This document shows, piece after piece, positions 24,553 through 33,710 of a stretch of 64,000 bases of DNA. This DNA is from Actinomycetes bacterium (lineage in GTDB: Bacteria > Actinomycetota > Acidimicrobiia > Acidimicrobiales > Acidimicrobilacustridaceae). Position 1 is the first letter of the stretch, and the number at the start of each line of letters is the position of its first letter. The notes beneath the pieces are model-generated. The model worked only from the letters and a program-made list of their open reading frames with translations. It was not told the origin of the DNA and searched no databases. The stretch covers positions 1 through 64,000 of the forward strand of contig JAKOVR010000093.1 in the NCBI GenBank assembly GCA_029782025.1, in the 5' to 3' direction. Both the position numbers and the translations under genes were made by a program.

Positions 24553-25139
24553 ACAGCCAGACGTGGTGGTTCGTCGCCCGCGCCTCGGGCATCACGGCCT
24601 GGGCCCTGGCCACGCTGTCGGTGCTGTGGGGCATGGCGCTGGCCACCCGCGTCTTCGGACGGGACGTGACCGCGCCGTGGCTGCTCGACCTGCACCGGTT
24701 CCTCGGCGCCCTCACGGTGACCTTCGTGGTGGTCCACATGGCCGGGCTGTTCCTCGACCAGTACGTGCACTTCAGCCTGTCCGACCTGCTCGTCCCCTAC
24801 AGCACCACGTGGCGACCCGAGGCCGTGGCGTGGGGCATCGTGGCGTTCTACGTGCTGTTGGCAGTGGAGCTCACCTCGCTCGTGATGAAGCGGATCCCGA
24901 AGAAGGTCTGGCACACGATCCACCTCTCGAGCTTCGGGCTCTACGTCATGTCGACCATCCACCTGCTCCTGGCCGGCACGGACGCCCCCAACCTCGCTCT
25001 CCGCGTGGCCGCCATCGCGTCGATGGGCCTCATGTTGTTCTTCTTCCTCTACCGCTTCATCGGACCCGGCAAGGTCGAATCGGTGAAGACCAGCGGCAAG
25101 GCCGCCCGCCGCCCCGCCGGCAATCCCTTGGGTGCGTGA
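24549..25139 (+). CDS. Ferric-reductase-like heme membrane protein
   Basis: The 196-residue protein has about six membrane helices with regularly placed histidines: LLDLHRFLGAL, TFVVVHMAGLF, KVWHTIHLSSFGLY and STIHLLLAG. This matches the ferric-reductase-like transmembrane domain that binds two b hemes, without the FAD/NAD domain of full reductases. Electrons could pass from a flavinylated partner. The start is a TTG overlapping the ApbE stop (TTGA), with GGAGGTCG 5' of it. The last codons and stop (N-P-L-G-A-stop) lie inside a 47-bp palindrome. Confidence 0.82.
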   Translation: MNSQTWWFVARASGITAWALATLSVLWGMALATRVFGRDVTAPWLLDLHRFLGALTVTFVVVHMAGLFLDQYVHFSLSDLLVPYSTTWRPEAVAWGIVAFYVLLAVELTSLVMKRIPKKVWHTIHLSSFGLYVMSTIHLLLAGTDAPNLALRVAAIASMGLMLFFFLYRFIGPGKVESVKTSGKAARRPAGNPLGA

Positions 25140-25172
25140 GGGCGCGCATAGCGCACCCTTACGCACCCAAGG
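25126..25172. repeat. 47-bp palindromic element, copy 2
   Basis: Same element as copy 1 with GTGAGG replacing GTAAGG in the left arm. It contains the stop codons of both convergent genes: the ferric-reductase-like gene ends LGA-stop in the left arm, and the ABC permease ends LGA-stop in the right arm. Confidence 0.82.
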
Positions 25173-26379
25173 CGGTGAGGCGACGGAGGCGCCACGAGGC
25201 GAGCCCGATGAGGGCGACGGCGATGGCGGCGAGGATCCCGAGGTTGGGCGCGATGTCCACCAGCCCCTTCCGGTCGAAGATCAGGGCGATCCAGGCGTCC
25301 ATGGCCCAGGCGTGCGGGGTGAGGTGGCCGAGTGCTCGCACCCCTTGCGGCACCACCTCCAGCGGCCACATGCAGCCCCCGAGCATCGCCATGCCGATGC
25401 CGAGCGGGATCCCGATCGACGTCGCCTGCTCGGGCGTGCGCACCACGGACCCGATGAAGAGCCCGGCACCGGTGCCGAGGAGGGCGAAGACCAGCGTGAG
25501 CAGCGTGGCGGCGAGCGGGTCACCCCACTGCACGCCGAAGACCAGCCGCCCCACGCCGAGGATCAACGCAGACTGGATCAGCGCCACGACCAGGTGACAG
25601 GCCCCGCCCCCGAGCAGCGCGGTGCTGGCCGGGACCGGAGCGGCCAGGACCCGGCGGGTGATGCCCAGCCGCCGGGTCTCGACCAGGGCCGCCGCGCCGG
25701 TCAGGGAGTTGATGAAGACGAACAGCACGAGGTTCGACGGCGCGGTGTAGTCGTACTTGTTCATGGTCGCCAAGGTCTGCTTCCCCACCGTCTCGACCTT
25801 CACCTCGACCGTGGGCAGCGTCGCCGCTAGGCGGGCCGCCTCGGCACGGCTCCGGCCCGGGTCCGCGCCGGTGCGGCCGGCCGCGAAGGAGGCCGCCGCC
25901 AGCTGTCCGCCCTCCTGTTCGATCGCGGTCGTCACCACGGTGAGGAGCGATCCCGTCGAGCTCTGCGTCTGGTCGGCGTACACCGTGACGGTGGCCGTCC
26001 GACCACCGGTGACCGCCGCTTCGTAACCGGCGGGGATGACCACACCACCGATGAGGTTCTGGATCCGGATGTCGGCCTGCAGGTCGGTCACCTCGGGATA
26101 GGTCACGAGGGCCAGGGCCTCCCCGGCCTCGAGGGCGGTGAGGAACCGGCGGGAGGATTCGGTTCGATCGAGGTCGATGACGCCGACGGGGGCGTGCGAC
26201 GGCGCGGCCCCGATGGTCGACCCGACGATGATGATGATCACGACCGGGAGGACGACGATGAAGAACAGCGCGGTGCGGTCGCGCACGAGGCGCTGGAGCT
26301 CGGTGCCGGCCACGGTGAGCACGGCCCCGACGCGCGACGGGACCGCCGCATGGGACGGCGGCGGGGACGGGGCGGTCAT
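25159..26379 (-). CDS. ABC-2 type exporter permease (second of pair)
   Basis: The 406-residue membrane protein has an N-terminal helix (TALFFIVVLPVVIIIIVGS), a large extracytoplasmic domain (residues ~60-200) and five C-terminal helices, with ABC-2 features such as VETRRLGITRRVLAAPVP and LGGCMWPLEVVP. The order matches YhgE/DrrB-type exporters. The start ATG 26379 overlaps the upstream permease by four bases. Its C-terminus, ALGA, is encoded inside the 47-bp palindrome and may be an extension acquired from it. Confidence 0.88.
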   Translation of the reverse strand: MTAPSPPPSHAAVPSRVGAVLTVAGTELQRLVRDRTALFFIVVLPVVIIIIVGSTIGAAPSHAPVGVIDLDRTESSRRFLTALEAGEALALVTYPEVTDLQADIRIQNLIGGVVIPAGYEAAVTGGRTATVTVYADQTQSSTGSLLTVVTTAIEQEGGQLAAASFAAGRTGADPGRSRAEAARLAATLPTVEVKVETVGKQTLATMNKYDYTAPSNLVLFVFINSLTGAAALVETRRLGITRRVLAAPVPASTALLGGGACHLVVALIQSALILGVGRLVFGVQWGDPLAATLLTLVFALLGTGAGLFIGSVVRTPEQATSIGIPLGIGMAMLGGCMWPLEVVPQGVRALGHLTPHAWAMDAWIALIFDRKGLVDIAPNLGILAAIAVALIGLASWRLRRLTALGA

Positions 26380-27575
26380 CGTGCCACCTTCGCTCGCAGT
26401 CCACCGATCCCCGCGGCCGTCGTCACGACGGCCATGAGGAGCAGCACCCCGACGGCCGGGAGGACGTCGACCAGGGTGCCCTCGGCCGCACCCACCCGGG
26501 TGAGCGCCCGCAGGGCCCAGCCGTTGGGGGTGAGGAGCGCCATCGTCTGCAGCACACCCGGGAGGCTGCCCGGCTGCATGAAGCTCCCGCCGAGCAGGGC
26601 GAGCACGAAAGCCACGATGCTGGAGTAGCCGTCGACCTGGGCATCGGTCCGCGCCAACCCGGTGACCATGGTGGAGATCCCGGCCACGGCGAGCACGACC
26701 GCCACGATCACGGCCAGGACCGCCGCCGGGCTCCCCCACCGCGCCCCGAAGGCGAGCGAGGTGGCCAGCCAGATGGTGACGAGGCTGGCGAGGCCGAGCG
26801 CCAACACGCCGATGGTCTTGCCCAGCATCACCGCGGTGTCGGTGACAGGCGCGGCGCGGACCCGGTCGAGCGTGCCCTCCTTGCGCTCGGTGATGAGGCT
26901 CCGGGCCCCGGCCCCGACGGTGAAGAACAGGAAGAGGATGCCCATCGAGGCGCCGAAGTAGGCCACTGGGCTGTAGCGGCCCTGCACGTCGACCTGTTGC
27001 ATGGCGATGGGGACGGTCACCTTCTGGGCCTCGCTCACCATCGCCTGCACGGCGGCGGCATCGGGCGGACTGGCGCTCACCGCCAAGGCCGTCGACACGG
27101 CCAGCACCGAGGTCGTGATGCGAGAGCCGATCCCTTCGGCGATGGCGCGGGTGACGTCGCCGGCGAGGCGCTTGTCGGCGTCGACGACCACATGGAGGGG
27201 GACGAGCGGCGTGCCCGCGGCCAGGCCGGGCACGGACGCTCCGAACCCGGCCGGCACCACCAGCACGCTGTCGACCCTCCCGGCCTCGAGGTCGCCCCGG
27301 GCGGCGACGAGGTCGGTGCCCCGGCGGTAGTGGAGCGGGGCGGTGTCGGGGGTGCCCGCCGCGATCCCGTCGAGGACGCCCCGCGAGATGTCCGAGCCGT
27401 CGAGGTCGACCAGCAGCACCGTGGCCGAGAACCGGATGCCGCCGCCGAAGGCCGAGCCGATCAACGCCGCCATCACCAGCGGCGTCACCAGGCCCATGAG
27501 GATGGCCGACCGGTCGCGCAGGCGACGCCGGAAGTCGTTGCGGGCGATGAGGAGGGCGGCGGAGAGGGAACGCAC
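26376..27575 (-). CDS. ABC-2 type exporter permease (first of pair)
   Basis: This 399-residue protein has the same design as its downstream partner: an N-terminal helix (GLVTPLVMAALIGSAFGGG), a soluble exterior domain with VLLVDLDGSDISRGVL, then YFGASMGILFLFFTVGAGA, ITERKEGTLDRVRAAPV and further helices. With the partner permease and the ATPase at 27585-28547 it forms a three-gene exporter operon. Substrates of this class are often antibiotics, lipids or polyketides; here it is unknown. Confidence 0.88.
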   Translation of the reverse strand: MRSLSAALLIARNDFRRRLRDRSAILMGLVTPLVMAALIGSAFGGGIRFSATVLLVDLDGSDISRGVLDGIAAGTPDTAPLHYRRGTDLVAARGDLEAGRVDSVLVVPAGFGASVPGLAAGTPLVPLHVVVDADKRLAGDVTRAIAEGIGSRITTSVLAVSTALAVSASPPDAAAVQAMVSEAQKVTVPIAMQQVDVQGRYSPVAYFGASMGILFLFFTVGAGARSLITERKEGTLDRVRAAPVTDTAVMLGKTIGVLALGLASLVTIWLATSLAFGARWGSPAAVLAVIVAVVLAVAGISTMVTGLARTDAQVDGYSSIVAFVLALLGGSFMQPGSLPGVLQTMALLTPNGWALRALTRVGAAEGTLVDVLPAVGVLLLMAVVTTAAGIGGLRAKVAR

Positions 27576-27584
27576 GGTCCGGCC

Positions 27585-28547
27585 TCAGTCGCGCAGGGCT
27601 TTGCCCGTGAGGTGGAGGAACACCGACTCGAGGTCCGGTTCCGCCACGTCGATCGCCGTCACCTCGACCCCGGCGCGCTCGGCCGCCTGCACCAACGGGG
27701 CGAGGACCGCGGCGGTGTCGGTGACGACGAGGTCGACGGACCCGGCCGACGGCGTGGCGCTGACCACGGCCTCGAGCTCCCCGCAGCGTCGGGCCAGATC
27801 GCCGAGCGCGCCCGTGCCGTCCAGCCGGATGCGGGCGTGCTCCCCCACCTGGTCGATCAGCTCACGGCGGGTGCCCTCGGCGATCAGCCGGCCCTCGTCG
27901 ATGATGCCGACCCGGTCGCAGAGCCGCTCCGCCTCCTCCATGTAGTGGGTGGTGTAGAGGACGGACAGCCCCTCGCCGCCGAGCACCTCGATGCTCTCGA
28001 GGATGGCGTTCCGGCTCTGGGGGTCGACCCCGACGGTGGGCTCGTCGAGGACGAGCAGCTGCGGCTCGTGGAGCAAGCCGGCCCCGATGTTGCAGCGGCG
28101 CTTCATGCCGCCCGAGTAGGCGTCGACCCGCTCGTCGGCCCGGTCGGCCAGCCCGATGATCTCGAGCACGGCGTCGATCCGGGACGCCAGCGCCTTCCCG
28201 TTCAGACCCTGGAGCCGCCCGAAGAACCGGAGGTTCTCCCGGGCGGTGAGGTCCGGGTACAGCGCGATGTCCTGGGGCACCAACCCGATGGCGGCCTTGA
28301 CCGAGACGTGGGACCCGTCGAGGGGCTGTCCTGCGATCGTGACCGTGCCCGCATCGCGTCCGAGCAGCCCGCAGACCATGGAGATGGTCGTGGTCTTGCC
28401 GGCGCCGTTCGGACCGAGCAGTCCGTAGGTCTCACCCCGTTCGATGGTGAACGACACGCCGTCGACGACCCGGCGGTCGCCGTAGACCTTCACCAGGCCG
28501 GTGGCGTCCAACACCGGGGTCGCGGCCGGGCCCGAGGAATCGCCCAT
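27585..28547 (-). CDS. ABC exporter ATP-binding protein
   Basis: The 320-residue protein has Walker [10 protein letters not shown] (K51), signature YSGGMKRR (S145), Walker [13 protein letters not shown] (D168, E169) and H-loop [11 protein letters not shown]. The C-terminal ~90 residues ([14 protein letters not shown] and later) are the extension found in drug/lipid exporters of the DrrA/CcmA type. It energises the two downstream permeases. TATGGT ends 6 bases before the ATG at 28547. Confidence 0.92.
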   Translation of the reverse strand: MGDSSGPAATPVLDATGLVKVYGDRRVVDGVSFTIERGETYGLLGPNGAGKTTTISMVCGLLGRDAGTVTIAGQPLDGSHVSVKAAIGLVPQDIALYPDLTARENLRFFGRLQGLNGKALASRIDAVLEIIGLADRADERVDAYSGGMKRRCNIGAGLLHEPQLLVLDEPTVGVDPQSRNAILESIEVLGGEGLSVLYTTHYMEEAERLCDRVGIIDEGRLIAEGTRRELIDQVGEHARIRLDGTGALGDLARRCGELEAVVSATPSAGSVDLVVTDTAAVLAPLVQAAERAGVEVTAIDVAEPDLESVFLHLTGKALRD

Positions 28548-28553
28548 GCCACG

Positions 28554-28559
28554 ACCATA
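28554..28559 (-). promoter_or_regulatory. -10 hexamer TATGGT of the ABC exporter operon
   Basis: TATGGT ends 6 bases before the ATG at 28547 on the minus strand, predicting a leaderless operon. It is divergent from the next gene. Confidence 0.55.
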
Positions 28560-28673
28560 CGGAACGCGCCACGGGGACTCCTAGGGCCGGAGGTCCCACC
28601 CCCTCCCTCGGGTTCGCCGCAACGACGCCCGTCAGGCGCGCCGCCCGGACCCGGACCCGGAGGGACGACCTAC

Positions 28674-28679
28674 TACCCT
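28674..28679 (+). promoter_or_regulatory. -10 hexamer TACCCT of the PAS/EAL gene
   Basis: TACCCT ends 7 bases before the GTG at 28687. Confidence 0.55.
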
Positions 28680-28686
28680 CCCCGCC

Positions 28687-31170
28687 GTGCTCGAACGCGC
28701 GCCCGACGACAAGGTGACCGATCCGGTCCTGCCCGCCGACGCGCTGTTGCTCGCCGCGATCCACGGCCTCGACGTCGCCATCGCCGTGCAGGATGCCGAC
28801 GGCAGGGTGCTCGCCCACAACGAGGCGTTGGAGCGCCTCCTCGGTCTCCCGTCAGCCGAGATCGTCGGCTTCCGACCGCTCGAGCTCGCCGTCCTCATCA
28901 CCCTCGTCGACGGGTCGGCGCTCGATCCCGCCCACCTCCCGACCGCCGCCGACCTCGCCCACGACCCGGCCGGCAACACCCAGACGGTCTGGCTCCACCG
29001 TCGAGATGGCGAACGCCGCCGCGTGCGGGCCCGGGCCTTCGCCCTGGCCGGCCCCCCGGTCGCGGGCGGTGCCGTGGCCGTGCTGGCCGACGTCACCGGC
29101 GCCGACGGCGCGCCCGACGGCTGGTCCGACGCCGAGGAGCGCTTCCGCATCCTGGCCGACAACGCCCCGGTCGGGATCTTCATCACCGCCCCGGACGGAA
29201 CATCGCTGTACGGCAACCGACAGGCCGAGATCAACACGGGCCGGCCCTGGGCCGAGATCCGTCGGCTCGGCTGGACCGAGTTCGTCCACCCCGATGATCT
29301 CGATGGCATGTCGCACGACATCGCCAAGGCCATGGCTGACGACACCGAATGGGTCACCGAGTACCGGCTCGTGCGCCCCGACGGCTCGACGCCCTGGGTG
29401 CGCAGCCGCGGCCGCCAGATCACCAGCAGCGACGGCACGCCGCTCGGGATCATCGGCACCGTCACCGACATCACCGAGGTCCACGACGCCTACCAGCAGC
29501 TGGCCGAGAGCGAGCGCCGGCTGCAAGCGGTCATCGATTCCGCCGCCGAGGGCATCGTCAGCACCGACGCCGACGGGATCATCACCACGTTCAACCCGGC
29601 GGCCGAGCACATCTTCGGCCACGCCGCCGCCCGGGCCATCGGCGCGCTGTCCTTCCTCGATCTCCTCGCCCCGGCGACGCGCGAGCAGATGCGCGGCCTC
29701 TGGAACGCCTTCCTGGAGGGGGCGCCGGCCCGCGTCGTCGGCGCCGGGCCCCGCGAGGTGGTGGGGCTGACCGCCGACGGCCGCGAGGTCCCCATCGAGG
29801 TCGTCATCACCGAGCTCGATGCGCGAGGCGGGCGCATCTTCACCGGCATCATCCGCGACCTCACCCACCACAAGGCCCTCACGGCCGAGCTGGAGCACCG
29901 GGCCACCCACGACGACCTCACCGGCCTCCCCAACCGCTCGCTGGTGGAGGCGCAGCTCGACATGGCGCTGGCCGGCGCCTCGCGCCGGCGGTCCCGGCTG
30001 GCGGTGCTGTCGGTGCTGCTCGACCGGGTTGCCCTCGTCAGCCAGGCTCTCGGTCACGACGCCGCCGATGCCCTGCTGACCGAAGCCGCCGCCCGACTGT
30101 CGAGCACGGTGGGCGACGGGGCGGTGTGCGGGCGGTCGGCCCACGACCAGTTCGTCGTGGTCCTGGAGGACCTCGAGGGCCCGGGCGACGCGGTGGAGGT
30201 GGCCCAGCGGGTTATCGAGGCCATCAACCGTCCGTTCGTGCTGGCCGGCGAGGAGGCGTTCGCCGCCGCGTTCGTCGGGATCGCGGTGAGCGAGCAGGGG
30301 GCCGGGACGCCGGCCTCGCTGCTGGCCGACGCCGGCGTGGCCATGCGACGCGCCGTGGAGTCGAGCGCCACGCGGTTCGAGATCTTCGATCCCGACATGC
30401 GGGCCAGCGTGGAGGAGCACCGCCGCCGGGAGGTGGCGCTGCGGTACGCGCTCCAACGCGCCGAGTTCGAGCTCTACTACCAACCCGTGGTCGACCTCGA
30501 CACCCAGCGTCCCATCGGCGCCGAAGCACTCGTCCGGTGGCACCGCCCCGATCACGGCATCGTGCCCCCCGACACCTTCATCCCCATCGCCGAGGACTCG
30601 GGGCTCATCGTGGACCTCGGCGCGTGGATCATCGACGACGCCTTCGCCCAGCTGGCCCGGTGGTGGCGCGAGCTCGGGCCGGCGTGCCCCTCCCTCTCCA
30701 TCAACCTCAGCGGCCGGCAGCTCGCCCACCCCAAGCTGGTCGACTCGGTGCGGGGGGCCCTGTCCGTGCACGCGGTCGACCCGGCGCTCGTGTCGTTCGA
30801 GATCACCGAGAGCGTGTTGCTGCGCGACGTCGACCGGGCGGTGGCGGTCCTCGACGAGCTGCGCGACCTCGGCGTGTCGATCTGCCTCGACGACTTCGGG
30901 ACCGGGTACTCGTCGCTCACCTATCTCTGCCGTTTCCCGGTCGACGTGGTGAAGATCGACCGCAGCTTCGTGTCGGGGGACGGCCGGGTCAACGAGCCCA
31001 TCGTCACCATGATCCTGGGACTGGCCAACACCCTGGGCCTGGAGGTGGTGGCCGAAGGCGTGGAGACCGAGGAGCAGGCCGAACGCCTCCGCCTGTTGGG
31101 GTGCCCGAAGGCCCAGGGGTTCCTCTTCGCCCGGCCCGCCCCGCCGGCCGACTGGCCCGTGGCCGACTGA
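28687..31170 (+). CDS. PAS-PAS-PAS-GGDEF-EAL cyclic-di-GMP protein with degenerate GGDEF
   Basis: The 827-residue cytosolic protein has three PAS domains (about residues 20-135, 150-270 and 275-395; e.g. VGIFITAPDGTSLYGN and GIVSTDADGIITTFNP), then a GGDEF-type domain starting LEHRATHDDLTGLPNRS. The catalytic GGDEF is replaced by SAHDQ-F (S484-F489), so cyclase activity is unlikely. The EAL domain is complete: EALVRW (E613), DDFGTGYSSL (D735, D736) and EGVETEEQAE. It most likely hydrolyses c-di-GMP in response to a PAS-sensed signal. Confidence 0.9.
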   Translation: MLERAPDDKVTDPVLPADALLLAAIHGLDVAIAVQDADGRVLAHNEALERLLGLPSAEIVGFRPLELAVLITLVDGSALDPAHLPTAADLAHDPAGNTQTVWLHRRDGERRRVRARAFALAGPPVAGGAVAVLADVTGADGAPDGWSDAEERFRILADNAPVGIFITAPDGTSLYGNRQAEINTGRPWAEIRRLGWTEFVHPDDLDGMSHDIAKAMADDTEWVTEYRLVRPDGSTPWVRSRGRQITSSDGTPLGIIGTVTDITEVHDAYQQLAESERRLQAVIDSAAEGIVSTDADGIITTFNPAAEHIFGHAAARAIGALSFLDLLAPATREQMRGLWNAFLEGAPARVVGAGPREVVGLTADGREVPIEVVITELDARGGRIFTGIIRDLTHHKALTAELEHRATHDDLTGLPNRSLVEAQLDMALAGASRRRSRLAVLSVLLDRVALVSQALGHDAADALLTEAAARLSSTVGDGAVCGRSAHDQFVVVLEDLEGPGDAVEVAQRVIEAINRPFVLAGEEAFAAAFVGIAVSEQGAGTPASLLADAGVAMRRAVESSATRFEIFDPDMRASVEEHRRREVALRYALQRAEFELYYQPVVDLDTQRPIGAEALVRWHRPDHGIVPPDTFIPIAEDSGLIVDLGAWIIDDAFAQLARWWRELGPACPSLSINLSGRQLAHPKLVDSVRGALSVHAVDPALVSFEITESVLLRDVDRAVAVLDELRDLGVSICLDDFGTGYSSLTYLCRFPVDVVKIDRSFVSGDGRVNEPIVTMILGLANTLGLEVVAEGVETEEQAERLRLLGCPKAQGFLFARPAPPADWPVAD

Positions 31171-31197
31171 CCACCGTCGACCGAATTCGGGCCGCTG

Positions 31198-31203
31198 TAG
31201 GGT
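31198..31203 (+). promoter_or_regulatory. -10 hexamer TAGGGT of the phosphoesterase gene
   Basis: TAGGGT ends 5 bases before the ATG at 31209, the shortest spacing seen among the leaderless candidates. Confidence 0.5.
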
Positions 31204-31208
31204 GCGGC

Positions 31209-32447
31209 ATGGTCCGCCCCACCCCACCCGCTCCCGCGCCAGCCCGCCCGAACCGCGGGATCGCCACGCTCGGCGCGCTGGCCGCCGCCGCGGTCCTCGC
31301 CGCCTGTTCGTCGTCGGCCGGGTCCGGAGCGACGTCGGGACCGGGAGCGACGTCGGGACCGGCGGGCACGGTCGCGGCGCCGAGCGGGAGCAGCCCGGTG
31401 GGCGACGGGTCGCGCCCGTCCCGACCGACGCAGCCCGGCCACGTGTTCGTGATCAACCTCGAGAACGAGTCCTACGGGGCGATCTGGGCGCCGGGTTCGA
31501 AGGCGCCGTACCTGGCCACGACCCTCACCAAGCAGGGCAAGCACCTGCGCGAGTACCACGCCATCGGGCACGCCAGCCTGCCCAACTACCTGGCCCAGAT
31601 CAGCGGGCAGGCCCCCAGCCCGGCCACCCAGCTCGACTGCGGTTCCTTCACCGAGTTCGTGGCCACCGGCACGGGCCCTCTCGGCCAGGCCATCGGCGAC
31701 GGCTGCGTGTATCCGGCCTCGGTGCTCACCGTCGCCGACCAGCTCGACGCCGCCGGCAAGTCGTGGAAGGGCTACATGGAGGACATGGCCAACGGCCCGG
31801 CCGATGCCACCACCTGCCGCCACGCCCCGATCGGCGAGAAGGACACCACGCATGCCGCCCGCAAGGGCGACCAGTACGCCGCTCGCCACAACCCCTTCGT
31901 GTACTTCCACTCGATCATCGACACCCCACGCTGCAAGGAGCGGGTCGTCGACCTCACGGCGCTGCCCGCCGACCTCGCCGACCCCGCCCGCACGCCGAAC
32001 CTGGCCTACATCACGCCCAACCTCTGCCACGACGGCCACGACGAGCCCTGCGTCGACGGCCAACCCGGCGGGCTGGTGTCCGCCGACCGGTTCTTGGAGG
32101 AGTGGGTACCGAAGATCCTGGCCTCGAAGGCGTACCAACAGGACGGCCTTCTCGTCATCACCTTCGACGAGGCCGAGCTGGTCGGGCCCGAGGCCGACTC
32201 GTCGGCGTGCTGCGGGGAGGTGGCCGGACCCAACGCCGCCGCGCCGGGACTCAACGGCCCCGGCGGCGGGAAGGTGGGAGCGTTGCTGCTCTCCCCGCTG
32301 GTCACACCGGGCACCGCCACCGACGCGCCGTTCAACCACTACTCGCTGCTGTGCAGCATCGAAGAGGCGTTCGGCCTGGCCAAGCTGGGCATGGCCGGCC
32401 AGCCCGGCCTGCCCTGCTTCGACGCCTCGATCTACGACAAGCGGTAG
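31209..32447 (+). CDS. Phosphoesterase-family lipoprotein (PI-3-phosphatase/acid phosphatase-like)
   Basis: The 412-residue protein has a lipobox (LAAAAVLAAC) and a Ser/Gly-rich linker. The enzyme domain follows: HVFVINLENESYGAIW with the metal-binding Asn/Glu, IGHASLPNYLAQISGQ with the nucleophile region, NLCHDGHDEPC, LLVITFDEAE, and FNHYSLLCSIEEAFGL. This is the phosphoesterase family of bacterial phospholipase C and phosphatidylinositol-3-phosphatase. It acts outside the membrane on phosphoester lipids or phosphates. It faces a PI-PLC-like gene across only 12 bases. Confidence 0.85.
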   Translation: MVRPTPPAPAPARPNRGIATLGALAAAAVLAACSSSAGSGATSGPGATSGPAGTVAAPSGSSPVGDGSRPSRPTQPGHVFVINLENESYGAIWAPGSKAPYLATTLTKQGKHLREYHAIGHASLPNYLAQISGQAPSPATQLDCGSFTEFVATGTGPLGQAIGDGCVYPASVLTVADQLDAAGKSWKGYMEDMANGPADATTCRHAPIGEKDTTHAARKGDQYAARHNPFVYFHSIIDTPRCKERVVDLTALPADLADPARTPNLAYITPNLCHDGHDEPCVDGQPGGLVSADRFLEEWVPKILASKAYQQDGLLVITFDEAELVGPEADSSACCGEVAGPNAAAPGLNGPGGGKVGALLLSPLVTPGTATDAPFNHYSLLCSIEEAFGLAKLGMAGQPGLPCFDASIYDKR

Positions 32448-32459
32448 CCGCGCCGGGGC

Positions 32460-33704
32460 TCAGCGGCCCGTCCGCCCCGGTGCCGGCTCGATGGCCGACG
32501 CCGTGCACCCTGGCGGCGCCGTGACCGGGTTGCAGCGGGGGCCCGGCTCGGCGAAGGCCACGCGATAGCTCGGGTTGAGGGCCGGATCGGGCACGTAGTA
32601 GTCGGTGCTCAGCCACTGGGCGCCGCTGGCCAGCGCCGCGTCGCGGCGCGCCGTGTCGGCCGCGGTGGCCGTGACCTTCCCATCGGCGATGGTGCGCACC
32701 AGGTACCCCTGGGCCACGAGTGCCTCGATCCCACCCCTCGGGTCGAGCGGATCGTTCTGCTCCACGAAGGCCGAGCGCGGCGTGCCGGGCGGGCCGTCGG
32801 TGAAGAGCACGCGACCCTCGAGCGAGGCCCGGTCGCCGGCGTAGGCGGCGGCGAGGTCCGCGTTGTCGAGGGCGAAGAGGAACTTCCCTCGGGACGCGCC
32901 CAGAGTGGGCCAGGCGCCCGCCCGCACCGCCGCCTCCAGGGTGCCGGCCGACCCGCGCACGTTGTCGGGGGTGATGAGCTTGGACGCGGGCAGCACCGAA
33001 CGGATCTCGTCGTCGATCTGTCCGAGGTTCGAGGCGTCCCACTTCACCGGCGGGGTGAACCCCATGGCCAGCGGGTCGGGCACGGTGTCGTCCTTGGCCT
33101 CGATCAGCACCATGATCGGCACGTGGCCGGGGTGGGCGTCGGACCAGCGGGACAGGACGGTGAGGCAGGCCTTGAAGGTGAGGCAGCTCGACTCGTAGTC
33201 GACCTCGGCGATGTGGAACACCTTCAACCCCGGCTCGCGCATCTCCGGGGGGGCGTCGGCGGAGAGGCCGGCGGCCCGGTTGGCATGGCGGGTGGCGTAG
33301 CGCCCGTCCGGATCGACGTGGACGTCGAGCTCGAGCTGGCGGACGCCGGCGTCGAGCTGCTGGTCCAGGGGCGGGAACCCGTAGTTCCACGCCGACGTGA
33401 GCCCGGGGATGTAGGACTCGAGCTTGTCGCGGAACACCTGGGGGGTCCGCTGGTGGTAGCTGTTGTGGGTCCCGATCACCTGGATCTGGTTGAGCTTCAG
33501 CGCATCCTCGAGGGCGCTCGTGGCCGGCGGCGCCGTACCCGTCGGCGCGGTGGCTGCCGGTCCGCCCGTGCCACCACCCCCGCCACCCGAGCACCCGCTG
33601 ACCACCAGGGCCGCGCCGACGGCCAGGGCGCTCAGGGCCGAGGCGCGGGGGCGACCGGGGGGCCGACGGCGGCGACGGCCGGCGGGGGCGGGCCGTTCGG
33701 ACAT
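32460..33704 (-). CDS. PI-PLC-like (Ca2+-dependent) phosphodiesterase lipoprotein
   Basis: The 414-residue protein begins with an Arg/Pro-rich stretch, a hydrophobic run and a lipobox (LVVSGC), then a Gly/Thr/Pro linker. The core starts LNQIQVIGTHNSYHQRTP, with the catalytic His of PI-PLC X-domain proteins, followed by LELDVHVDPDGRYATRHANR, PIMVLIEAKDD and QWLSTDYY. It belongs to the bacterial Ca2+-dependent phosphoinositide phospholipase C-like family. ATG 33704 fits the lipoprotein signal, with CAGGAT 6 bases ahead. Confidence 0.82.
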   Translation of the reverse strand: MSERPAPAGRRRRRPPGRPRASALSALAVGAALVVSGCSGGGGGGTGGPAATAPTGTAPPATSALEDALKLNQIQVIGTHNSYHQRTPQVFRDKLESYIPGLTSAWNYGFPPLDQQLDAGVRQLELDVHVDPDGRYATRHANRAAGLSADAPPEMREPGLKVFHIAEVDYESSCLTFKACLTVLSRWSDAHPGHVPIMVLIEAKDDTVPDPLAMGFTPPVKWDASNLGQIDDEIRSVLPASKLITPDNVRGSAGTLEAAVRAGAWPTLGASRGKFLFALDNADLAAAYAGDRASLEGRVLFTDGPPGTPRSAFVEQNDPLDPRGGIEALVAQGYLVRTIADGKVTATAADTARRDAALASGAQWLSTDYYVPDPALNPSYRVAFAEPGPRCNPVTAPPGCTASAIEPAPGRTGR

Positions 33705-33710
33705 GACCCC

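Noticed and set aside
29349-32447. Long plus-strand frame overlapping the PAS/EAL gene
   Set aside because: Only the segment from 31209 (lipoprotein phosphoesterase) is real; the rest is Arg-rich out-of-frame sequence.
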